Below, one piece after another: positions 5,670-11,258 of a DNA stretch of 11,258 bases (positions are counted from its first letter, which is position 1; the number at the start of each line of letters is the position of its first letter). The stretch lies in contig KL571233.1 in the NCBI GenBank assembly GCA_000715855.1, forward strand, positions 1,904 through 13,161, read 5' to 3'. This DNA is from Actinoplanes liguriensis. GTDB lineage: Bacteria; Actinomycetota; Actinomycetes; Mycobacteriales; Micromonosporaceae. The notes beneath the pieces are model-generated. The model had not been told where the DNA came from. It ran no database searches and saw only the letters and a program-made list of their open reading frames with translations. The position numbers were made by a program, and so were the translations under genes.

Positions 5670-7409
5670 CTACTTGACGCAGGCGCTGCGGGGCAGGCCG
5701 GCGACGGCGATCGGTGACCTACCCGGGGCGGCGGCCTTACCCGCGATCACAGCGGAGAGCGCGGTCAGGGACAGCTTGCTCGACGAGTACGTGGCCAGCA
5801 GCGTCGGCGACTTCGCGTAGGCGAGCAGCCCGGGCAGGTCCATCATCACCGTCACGGGCGCGTCCGGGGACAGATCGACCGGCTTGTCGCCGTACCCCAC
5901 CAGGTGGATCTCCGCTCCACCGGCGGCCCGCACCTCGACACCGTCCGCCTGCAGCGCCTTGACCAGGGTGGACCGGGCGAGCTCGCGCGACGGCGGCGCG
6001 GTGACCGTGACCGGCCCGGTGACCAGCGGCCCGGTGCAGCGCCCGCGCAGCACGGTGACCGAGGCCGCGTCCAGCGCGGCGACCGCCTGCTGGTGCGTCT
6101 GCGCGCCGAGCACCGACAGGTCGGGCTGGGCGGTGGCCGCGGTCCGGAACTTCAGCGTCAGGATCCGGGTGACGGCCTCCATCAGCCGCTCCCGCTTCAG
6201 CGTGCCGTTCTTCAGCCCGGCCACGATGCCGTCCCGGGCGGCGCCGATGTCCGGCGGCATGAGCAGCATGTCGTTGCCCGCGTTGAGGGCGCGGACGGCC
6301 GCCTCGCCGGGCGCCCACTTCTTCGCCGGCTCCATGTTCATCGCGTCGGTGATCGCCACCCCGGTGAACTTCAGCTCGCCGCGCAGCACGTCGGTCATCA
6401 GCTTGTGCGAGAAGGTGGCGGCCACGCCCTTGTCGATCGCCTGCAGGTCCAGGTGGCCGGACATCACCACCCCGGCGCCCGCGTCCACGCCGGACCTGAA
6501 CGGCGGCAGATCCTGCGCGCGCCAGGCGGCCGCGGTCTGCTTGATCGCCGGGAGCACCTCGTGGCTGTCCCCGGTGGTGTGCCCGTGGCCCGGGAAGTGC
6601 TTGAGGGCGGCGGAGACCCCGGCGCCCTGCAGCCCACGGACGGCCGCGGCGACCTGCTTGGCGTTGGCGGTCGCGTCCGAGCCGAACGAGCGGGAGCCGA
6701 TCACCGAGCTGCCGGCCGTGCCGAGCGTGTCGGCGACCGGCGCGAAGTCGACCGTGACGCCCATCGCGGCCAGCTCCTCGCCGGCCCCGCGCCACGCCGC
6801 CTCGGTCAGGTCCGGGCGGCCCGCGGCGCCGACCGCGAACGCCGACGGCAGCGCGGTGACCCCGTCGGTGATCCTGGTCACGACGCCGTACTCCTGGTCG
6901 GTGCCGATCATCAGCGGCGCCCCCGCGGGCAGTTGCCGGGCGGCCGCCTGCAGGCCGTCGGTGAGCGCACGGACCTGCTTCGGGTTCTCCACGTTCGACG
7001 TGGGGTTGGTCTTGCCGGTCGGGTCGTTCTGCGTGAACGAGACCAGGATCAGGCCGCCCAGCCGGTACTTGGCGATCATCTGGGCGGGCGTGTCCACCCC
7101 GGCCAGGCTCCGGTTGCCGGCCGCCGACCCGGCGTCGACCTGCGTGGCCGAGCCGCCGTACGCATACGGCATCAGCACCTGGCCGGCCAGGTCCTCGTCG
7201 CTCAGCCTGGCCACCGTCTCGGCCGCCCGCACCACGGGATCACCGGACGGCGCCGACGCCGACTCGGAGACCGGGCCGGATGCCGCGGACGCGACCGGCC
7301 CCGCGTCCGGCGGGGCCGTTGGAGCCTTCGCGTCGTTCCCGCATGCTCCGGCGAGCAGAACCAACGGTGCGACAAATGCGACACGGGACAGCTTTTTCAC
7401 GAACGCCAT
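5670..7409 (-). CDS. Family 3 glycoside hydrolase lipoprotein (NagZ-like beta-N-acetylhexosaminidase)
   Basis: This 579-residue exported protein has a lipoprotein signal (KKLSRVAFVAPLVLLAGAC) with the lipidated Cys23, followed by an Ala/Pro/Ser-rich linker to about residue 58. The family 3 catalytic barrel spans roughly 60-430. KHFPGHGHTTGDSH (270-283) is the NagZ-type loop whose Asp-His pair acts as acid/base, and Asp355 in AITDAMNM is the expected nucleophile. Residues about 440-575 form a second domain like the family 3 C-terminal sandwich. The likely substrate is N-acetylglucosamine in peptidoglycan turnover, acting outside the membrane; other beta-hexosides are possible. The ATG at 7409 has no clear Shine-Dalgarno, and a small GCGGA/TCCGC hairpin (7421-7434) lies just before it. 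It follows the DUF3145 gene by 37 bases, probably on one transcript. Confidence 0.9.
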   Translation of the reverse strand: MAFVKKLSRVAFVAPLVLLAGACGNDAKAPTAPPDAGPVASAASGPVSESASAPSGDPVVRAAETVARLSDEDLAGQVLMPYAYGGSATQVDAGSAAGNRSLAGVDTPAQMIAKYRLGGLILVSFTQNDPTGKTNPTSNVENPKQVRALTDGLQAAARQLPAGAPLMIGTDQEYGVVTRITDGVTALPSAFAVGAAGRPDLTEAAWRGAGEELAAMGVTVDFAPVADTLGTAGSSVIGSRSFGSDATANAKQVAAAVRGLQGAGVSAALKHFPGHGHTTGDSHEVLPAIKQTAAAWRAQDLPPFRSGVDAGAGVVMSGHLDLQAIDKGVAATFSHKLMTDVLRGELKFTGVAITDAMNMEPAKKWAPGEAAVRALNAGNDMLLMPPDIGAARDGIVAGLKNGTLKRERLMEAVTRILTLKFRTAATAQPDLSVLGAQTHQQAVAALDAASVTVLRGRCTGPLVTGPVTVTAPPSRELARSTLVKALQADGVEVRAAGGAEIHLVGYGDKPVDLSPDAPVTVMMDLPGLLAYAKSPTLLATYSSSKLSLTALSAVIAGKAAAPGRSPIAVAGLPRSACVK

Positions 7410-7446
7410 CGAATCAGGTCGCGGAAAGCTCCGCCACGCGAACCCC

Positions 7447-7938
7447 TCACCCGACCCGGGTCAGGAGCGTGACCGGAGCGCCGTCGCCCGCGTACCGGTA
7501 CGGCTCGAGCTCCGCGTCCCACGCGGTGCCGAGCGCCTTTTCCAGGGCATGCGCCAGCGCCTCCGGAGCCCGGGCGGACGCCATGATGGCGCGCAGCCGG
7601 TCCTCGCCGATCTGAATGTCGCCCGAGGCGCCCATCGTGCCGTGGAACAGCCCACGACCGGGGACGTGCATGAAGCGCTCGCCGTCCAGCCCCGGACTCG
7701 GCTCTTCGGTCACCTCGAAACGGATCATGGGCCACTGCCGGAGGGCAGCAGCCAGCTCGGCGCCAGTTCCCGCGCGTCCCGTCCAGCTGCACTCGGCTCG
7801 GCGCATGCTCGGATCGACCTGCTGCACGGTCCAATGCAGATTGACCGGCGCAGTCAGGACGCGCGCTATGGCCCATTCGACGTGCTGGCACACGGCGAGC
7901 GGGGTTGAGTGGACGTATACGACGCCACACGTTGGCAC
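7447..7938 (-). CDS. DUF3145 family protein
   Basis: This 163-residue soluble protein matches the actinobacterial DUF3145 family as I remember it: TCGVVYVHSTPLAVCQHVEWA at the start, RFEVTEEPSPGLDGERF in the middle (about 92-108) and a final segment with WDAELEPYRYAGD. The family has no established function. Related genes lie next to the fab cluster in other actinomycetes, so the placement supports the call. The start is a GTG at 7938 with GGGAGG (complement of 7944-7949) five bases upstream. There is no signal peptide or membrane segment. It is the first gene of the minus-strand unit, with the family 3 hydrolase 37 bases downstream. Confidence 0.88.
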   Translation of the reverse strand: MPTCGVVYVHSTPLAVCQHVEWAIARVLTAPVNLHWTVQQVDPSMRRAECSWTGRAGTGAELAAALRQWPMIRFEVTEEPSPGLDGERFMHVPGRGLFHGTMGASGDIQIGEDRLRAIMASARAPEALAHALEKALGTAWDAELEPYRYAGDGAPVTLLTRVG

Positions 7939-8181
7939 GGTGACCTCCCGGAGACCGAGGTGCGTCTTCCCCTACGACCTCGACCGCGGTTGATCGTGTC
8001 CCATGATGCCGGTTGGTACGGATGGTGCGCCAGAGAATCCGCAACATCGACTGTGGGACCAGTCGTAGTGGCACATCCAGTCCAACGCCTGTACCTGCTC
8101 CGACGGTGCGGTTCACCTGGGGTCGTGTAGAGTTGCCACGGCCTTTTTATCTGCTCAAGCTTTTCTCCAAGGAGTACCGCC
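7939..8181. other. Divergent intergenic region
   Basis: These 243 bases separate the DUF3145 gene (-) from the small protein gene (+) and must carry both promoters. TAGAGT at 8128-8133 is a possible -10 for the plus-strand gene, but I see no -35 at the right distance. ACCGCGGT (7983-7990) is an 8-base palindrome and may be chance. I see no RNA gene and no convincing reading frame. Confidence 0.4.
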
Positions 8182-8508
8182 GTGGCAGGCAACACCTCAA
8201 AGACCGCCCGCGCATCAGTCCGCGCCGGCCAGGGCACCGGTGGCGCCCTCAGCGTGCTCGGTGAGTACAAATACCTCATCCCGCTCGCCAACGGCCGCTT
8301 CGCGTACGTGCGCAACCTGACCAACGGCAAGACCACGCACCTCAAGACCGACTCGGACGCTTTCGTCGAGGAGATCCGGGTGCTGGCCGGTGCCGGCCAC
8401 GGTGCGAAGATCCGCGCCGAGCTCGTCGCGCTGCACGCCACCAGCCCGGAAGACGGCTGGGACGCCGCCGAGAAGCGTCTCGTCGACGCCGGCGTCTTCG
8501 AGGGCTGA
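8182..8508 (+). CDS. Small conserved-looking protein of unknown function
   Basis: This 108-residue protein starts with GTG at 8182, seven bases after a good ribosome binding site (AAGGAG, 8169-8174), and ends 19 bases before a strong terminator. It is therefore a self-contained single-gene unit. The first 20 residues are basic and Ser/Thr/Gly-rich. Residues 28-55 (EYKYLIPLANGRFAYVRN, then TNGKTTHLKT) look like two or three beta strands. The rest (DAFVEEIRVLAGAG, GAKIRAELVALHA, DGWDAAEKRLVDAGVF) looks like amphipathic helices. There are no cysteines, no signal peptide and no membrane segment. I cannot assign a family; a nucleic-acid or protein-binding adaptor is possible but unsupported. Confidence 0.8.
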   Translation: MAGNTSKTARASVRAGQGTGGALSVLGEYKYLIPLANGRFAYVRNLTNGKTTHLKTDSDAFVEEIRVLAGAGHGAKIRAELVALHATSPEDGWDAAEKRLVDAGVFEG

Positions 8509-8527
8509 GCAGCTCTCCGAACGCGCT

Positions 8528-8573
8528 GAAAAGGCACCTCGCGGCTTCGCCGGGAGGTGCCTTTTCGCTTTTC
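8528..8573 (+). terminator. Strong intrinsic terminator
   Basis: GAAAAGGCACCTC (8528-8540) and GAGGTGCCTTTTC (8554-8566) pair perfectly over 13 bp. An inner CGGC-TTC-GCCG hairpin (8542-8552) extends the stem. T-runs at 8562-8565 and 8569-8572 follow. The A-run at the foot also makes it usable from the minus strand, so it could end transcripts arriving from the carbonic anhydrase side. Confidence 0.92.
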
Positions 8574-8583
8574 CTGAAGATCG

Positions 8584-8811
8584 GCCCAAACAGATCATCA
8601 CCGGCCGCAGCACCCGGATCAGCCCAAACGGATCATCACTGGCCGCAGCGCCCGGAGCAGCCCAAACGGATCATCACCGGCCGGAGCGCACGGATGGGCT
8701 TAAACGGACCACTACCGGGCACAGCGCCCAGCTCAATCCAAACGGATCATCACAGGGCGCGTCGCCCGGCGAAGCCCAAACGGATCATCGCCGGACAGCC
8801 GCGCGAGACGG
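8584..8811. repeat. Tandem array: six units of exactly 38 bases
   Basis: Units start at 8584, 8622, 8660, 8698, 8736 and 8774, every one 38 bases with no insertion or deletion. Each opens with a well-kept block close to GCCCAAACGGATCATCAC, then CGG or similar, followed by a looser GC-rich half (often CCGCAGCGCCCGG). Units 1-3 are most alike; units 4 and 5 have changes in the first bases (GCTTAAAC, ATCCAAAC). Because 38 is not a multiple of three, no frame is kept, so the array is not coding. A shortened seventh copy may start near 8810 (GGATCGTGCCGG). Function unknown. Confidence 0.9.
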
Positions 8812-8928
8812 ATCGTGCCGGGACATGCCCGGCCGGGATCGGACGGGACAAGGCCACCGGGCCGGGAACACGAACGGGGAGAAAGCGGACGGACCTCGAA
8901 CGGCCGGACGAGGAACCGACGGGACGGG
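8812..8928. other. Purine-rich spacer, no gene seen
   Basis: This stretch between the repeat array and the carbonic anhydrase stop is dominated by short related words such as GGACGG, GGGACGGG, CGAACGG and GAGGAACC on the plus strand. I see no ribosome binding site, no convincing frame and no hairpin with a T-run. It may be decayed repeat material. Confidence 0.5.
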
Positions 8929-9543
8929 TCAGGACCGATCGAGGAACTCGACCCAGCCGGTGTCCAGGTCGTAGATCGCGCCGACCACGTCCACCGTCCC
9001 CGCCGCGATCCCCGCCGCCAGGTCGGGGGTCGCCCGCAGCCGCTTCACGGTCCGCTCGACGTGCGCCCGGATCACGTGGTCAGCGGCCGCCGGATCGTCC
9101 AGGTCGACCCCGTCGGCCGCCGGCGCGATCTCCCCCACCAGGTAGCCCACGTCCCCCTCGGGAAGGGCCCCGGCGCGCACCGCCCCCACCGTCGCGGTCA
9201 CCGCGCCGCAACGCTTGTGCCCCACCACCAGGGCGAGTGAGACGCCGAGCGACGACACCGCGAACTCCACCGACCCGATCATCGAGCGGTCCAGCACGTG
9301 CGCGCCGGAGCGGGCCACGCAGATCGAGCCGAACGGCTGGTCGAAGATCGCCTCGAGCGGCACCCGCGAGTCGATGCAGCCGAGCACGACGGCGTGCGGC
9401 TGCTGACCACCGGCGGTGGCGGCCGCCTGGGTGACGTTGTGCCCGTAATGCGGTTTCCCGTACACGAAGCGCTTGTTGCCCGTGATGAGCTCGCCCAGCG
9501 ACGTGCTGGGTGTGATGGCCTGGGCAGCGCGGATGGCTGTCAT
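8929..9543 (-). CDS. Beta-class carbonic anhydrase
   Basis: It interconverts CO2 and bicarbonate in the cytoplasm; bicarbonate is a substrate of acyl-CoA carboxylases, though this gene is not in the fab operon. The 204 residues include the zinc ligands Cys56, His109 and Cys112 (GCIDSR at 55-60, HKRCGAV at 109-115) and the catalytic Asp58-Arg60 pair. LGELITGNKRFVYGKPHYGHN (16-36) is the usual N-terminal segment. I choose the ATG at 9543; a TTG at 9573 would add ten residues (MAVRAARIDV) but has no Shine-Dalgarno. The ATG has only a weak AGCGAGA upstream. It is divergent from the alpha/beta hydrolase, with 149 bases between the starts. Confidence 0.93.
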   Translation of the reverse strand: MTAIRAAQAITPSTSLGELITGNKRFVYGKPHYGHNVTQAAATAGGQQPHAVVLGCIDSRVPLEAIFDQPFGSICVARSGAHVLDRSMIGSVEFAVSSLGVSLALVVGHKRCGAVTATVGAVRAGALPEGDVGYLVGEIAPAADGVDLDDPAAADHVIRAHVERTVKRLRATPDLAAGIAAGTVDVVGAIYDLDTGWVEFLDRS

Positions 9544-9692
9544 GACGTCGATTCTCGCTGCCCGGACGGCCAAGAAAAGTAATTGGGAGGCAGCTCACGG
9601 TCACCGGGGCGGACAGTAGCCGATCGTGGTGATCGCGAGTGATGATTATTTCCCGTGGGTACGAACGGGGCGTGAGTAGCGCGGAGGTGCCC
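9544..9692. other. Divergent intergenic region (carbonic anhydrase / hydrolase)
   Basis: These 149 bases must hold both promoters. An AT-richer patch (GATGATTATTT, 9641-9651) could hold a -10 for the hydrolase, but I see no matching -35. No RNA gene or strong repeat is visible. Confidence 0.35.
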
Positions 9693-10634
9693 ATGTCCGA
9701 GCGGACCGAGATCGTGATGCCCGACGGTGTGCGGCTGCACGCCGAGATCGCCGGGCCGGCCGATGCCCCGGTGACCGTGGTGCTGCTGCACGGCTGGTGC
9801 CTGGACAGGCGCACCTGGCGGCGGCAGGTGGAGGCGCTCGGCGGCCTGGGCCGGCGCGCGCCGCGGGTGATCGCCTACGACACCCGGGGGCACGGCCGGT
9901 CGTCGGCCACCCGGCGCAGCTCGGCCACCCTGGATCAGCTCGGTGACGACCTGGCCGAGGTGCTGCGCCGGCTCGCCCCGACCGGTCCGGTGGTGCTCGC
10001 CGGGCACTCGATGGGCGGCATGACGATCATGGAGTTCGCGCACCGGCATCCGGCCGAGTTCGCCGCGCGGGTGGCCGGGTTGCTGCTCGTCTCCACCACC
10101 GCCGAGGGACACACCCATACTCGGTACGGCCTGCCGGAGAGCCTGGCCGGTGTCATGCGCATGGGCGAGACGCTCGGGGCCGGCGTGCTGGCCCGGTCCG
10201 GCGCGTGGCGTCCGCACCGGGCGGTGCTGCCCGTCCTGGCGCCGGCGCTGCGCTGGCTGCTCTTCGGGGACCGGTGTGCCGACGACGCGCTCGGCCTGAC
10301 CCTGCGCAGCGTGGGCCGCGCGTCGCTGCGTTCGATCGGCGGGTTCCGGGCCTCGATCGGCGCGCAGCAGCGGCTGGACACGCTGACCGCGATCGGTGAC
10401 GTCCCGGCCGCGGTGCTGGTCGGCGACCGGGACAGGCTGACCCCGCTGCCGTGCGCGGAGTCGATCGCGGCCGCCCTTCCGCACGCCCGTCTGGCCGTCA
10501 GCCCGGGCGCGGGCCACATGCTGCCGCTGGAACGCCCGGACGAGGTCTCCGCCGCGCTGGTCGAGATCGTGCGCCGCGCGAACCGCACCACCCGCAAGGC
10601 GGCACGGCGCACGCAATACCGCGAAGCCGCTTGA
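9693..10634 (+). CDS. Alpha/beta-fold hydrolase
   Basis: This 313-residue soluble enzyme has a complete alpha/beta hydrolase triad: Ser106 in the nucleophile elbow GHSMGG, an Asp in GDRDRLTP (Asp247 most likely) and His275 in GAGHMLPLERP. HGWCLDRRTW (33-42) provides the oxyanion loop, and DTRGHGRS (63-70) is the usual strand-turn motif. Residues about 145-225 form the variable cap domain, so the substrate cannot be read. It resembles esterases, haloalkane dehalogenases and non-heme peroxidases of this fold. I start it at ATG 9693, which has GGAGG at 9683-9687; an ATG at 9639 would add 18 residues with no family similarity and no ribosome binding site. The C-terminal tail (from about 294) is Arg/Thr-rich. 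Confidence 0.9.
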   Translation: MSERTEIVMPDGVRLHAEIAGPADAPVTVVLLHGWCLDRRTWRRQVEALGGLGRRAPRVIAYDTRGHGRSSATRRSSATLDQLGDDLAEVLRRLAPTGPVVLAGHSMGGMTIMEFAHRHPAEFAARVAGLLLVSTTAEGHTHTRYGLPESLAGVMRMGETLGAGVLARSGAWRPHRAVLPVLAPALRWLLFGDRCADDALGLTLRSVGRASLRSIGGFRASIGAQQRLDTLTAIGDVPAAVLVGDRDRLTPLPCAESIAAALPHARLAVSPGAGHMLPLERPDEVSAALVEIVRRANRTTRKAARRTQYREAA

Positions 10635-10691
10635 GCGGAACAACAGCGCACCCCCGGTCGTTTCTGTAACGCTGAACGATGCGGCGAAACA

Positions 10692-10823
10692 GGGTCGGGG
10701 TGGTGGATCGCACGGGGCTGCGGCGTGGCCCGGGTGACGCCTGACGGTGCCCGCCGATCGGCGAACGACGCCGGACCCCCCCTGGACCTCGCCCCGCACT
10801 CGTGCGATCCGCCACCCCGGCCC
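10692..10823. repeat. Long inverted repeat / potential structured RNA before helD
   Basis: Positions 10692-10716 pair with 10799-10823 over 25 positions with no mismatch when three G-U pairs are allowed (T10695, T10704 and G10715). The core includes GGATCGCACG against CGTGCGATCC. The inside (10717-10798) holds further dyads, such as CGCCGATCGGCG (10752-10763) and GGCGT/ACGCC (10722-10726, 10737-10741). The 3' arm also overlaps CGGCCCAGGGCCG (10818-10830), a 13-base dyad that could compete. It begins 57 bases after the hydrolase stop and ends nine bases before a plausible -35. It could be a transcript-end structure, an RNA switch or a small transposon remnant. Confidence 0.75.
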
Positions 10824-10832
10824 AGGGCCGCT

Positions 10833-10862
10833 TTGTCGCGGATTGCAGGGCAGGAGTAAGTT
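10833..10862 (+). promoter_or_regulatory. Candidate promoter of the HelD gene
   Basis: TTGTCG (10833-10838) and TAAGTT (10857-10862) are separated by 18 bases and fit a housekeeping actinobacterial promoter. They would give a leader of roughly 50 bases before the TTG start. I did not see the rifampicin-associated inverted repeat known before some helR genes. Confidence 0.5.
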
Positions 10863-10918
10863 CGATTGCCCCCTTCGCGCGAGCGCTGGCGGTGCGCATG
10901 AAAGGGAGAACGACCGAC

Positions 10919-11241
10919 TTGAGCGACGCCACCGTCCTGCAACAGGAGATCGCTGTCGAGCAGCAGCACGTGGACCGGGTCTACGCCCGCCTCACCGAGC
11001 TGCGCAAGGACGCGTCCCGCGCCGAGAAGGAGGGCTATCAGCTCGCCGGCGTCGGAACGTTCGGTGCTCTGGTCGAGCGCGACGCGATGGTCTTCCACGC
11101 GGCCCGCCGACGGCACGCGCTGGACACGGAGTATGAGGGGCTGGTCTTCGGCCGCCTCGATCAGTTGGACGGCGCCACCCACTACGTGGGCCGCATGGGT
11201 ATCCGCGACGACAGCTCGAAACCGCTGGTCGTGGACTGGCG
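10919..11241 (+). CDS. helD: HelD-type RNA polymerase-recycling ATPase (3' end missing)
   Basis: This is the first 107 residues of a superfamily 1 helicase-like ATPase that releases stalled RNA polymerase from nucleic acid. The start of the protein (TVLQQEIAVEQQHVDRVYARLTELRKDA) is the long N-terminal coiled coil expected to enter the polymerase secondary channel. FGRLDQLDGATHYVGRMGI and PLVVDWR (about 78-108) are the conserved lead into the ATPase core. The Walker motifs lie beyond the contig end. I choose TTG at 10919, with AAAGGGAG (10901-10908) ten bases upstream; an in-frame ATG at 10898 would add seven residues but lacks a good ribosome binding site. The frame runs into adapter at 11242, so the truncation is technical. 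Confidence 0.85.
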
Positions 11242-11258
11242 CTGTCTCTTATACACAT
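11242..11258. other. Tn5/Nextera mosaic-end adapter
   Basis: CTGTCTCTTATACACAT is the first 17 of 19 bases of the reverse-complement Tn5 mosaic end, mirroring the fragment at 1-13. Translated on the minus strand it gives the well-known MCIRDS artefact. Confidence 0.97.

Noticed and set aside
5884..7908. Long open frames of 674 and 522 residues on the plus strand
   Set aside because: They lie antisense to the family 3 hydrolase and DUF3145 genes and have shadow composition.
8584..8811. CRISPR array
   Set aside because: Units are continuous 38-base tandem repeats whose second halves are related to each other; there are no unique spacers and no cas genes.
8390..9434. Plus-strand reading frames through the repeat array and across the carbonic anhydrase
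   Set aside because: The 38-base period breaks the frame in every unit, there is no ribosome binding site, and the remainder is antisense to a certain gene.
9544..9573. Ten-residue extension of the carbonic anhydrase from a TTG start
   Set aside because: No ribosome binding site upstream and no family similarity in the extension.
10649..10702. Terminator for the alpha/beta hydrolase from CACCCCCGG and GGGGTG
   Set aside because: The pairing is imperfect, the loop is long and no T-run follows.
10679..10744. Short ATG frame of 21 codons inside the long inverted repeat
   Set aside because: No Shine-Dalgarno, and it is built of the hairpin arm itself.
10992..11258. Minus-strand frame starting MCIRDS
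   Set aside because: The first residues are translated adapter, and the rest is antisense to helD.

Overview
The window looks like one short contig from a very GC-rich actinobacterium. The fasR-fabD-fabH-acpP-fabF order, an AccD6-type gene after fabF, a DUF3145 gene and a HelD-type gene fit the Micromonosporaceae/Streptomyces side of the phylum; an Actinoplanes-like host is my best guess, but the genus is inference. Both ends are sequencing adapter: positions 1-13 and 11242-11258 match the Tn5/Nextera mosaic end. The first and last genes are therefore cut by the contig boundary, not by biology.

Positions 14-5653 (+ strand) form a type II fatty acid synthesis cluster: the C-terminal part of a PucR/CdaR-type regulator (FasR-like), then fabD, fabH, acpP, fabF and an AccD6-like carboxyltransferase gene. 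FabD loads malonate onto AcpP, FabH makes the first condensation, FabF does the elongating condensations, and an AccD6-type subunit would normally help supply malonyl-CoA. A perfect 17-base palindrome with an overlapping third half-site lies about 85 bases before fabD and is the best operator candidate. Two things are odd at the end of the operon. The Shine-Dalgarno and GTG start of the last gene are buried in a perfect 16-bp hairpin followed by a T-rich run. The protein itself lacks several segments that are conserved in carboxyltransferases.

Positions 5670-7938 (- strand) hold a DUF3145 gene followed by a lipoprotein of glycoside hydrolase family 3 (NagZ-like), convergent with the fab operon. 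Positions 8182-8508 (+) hold a 108-residue protein I do not recognise, with a textbook terminator behind it. Next comes a non-coding tandem array of six exact 38-base periods (8584-8811) and a purine-rich spacer.

Positions 8929-9543 (-) encode a beta-class carbonic anhydrase, divergent from an alpha/beta hydrolase (9693-10634, +). Between that hydrolase and the start of a HelD-type RNA polymerase-recycling ATPase (10919 to the contig end) lies a 132-base inverted-repeat structure. Its arms can pair over 25 positions without a mismatch if G-U pairs are allowed. It sits just before a plausible promoter for the HelD gene.

The least explained signals are the start-codon hairpin at 4374-4419, the divergent AccD6-like protein it controls, the 38-base array and the long inverted repeat before helD. 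None could be checked against a database here.
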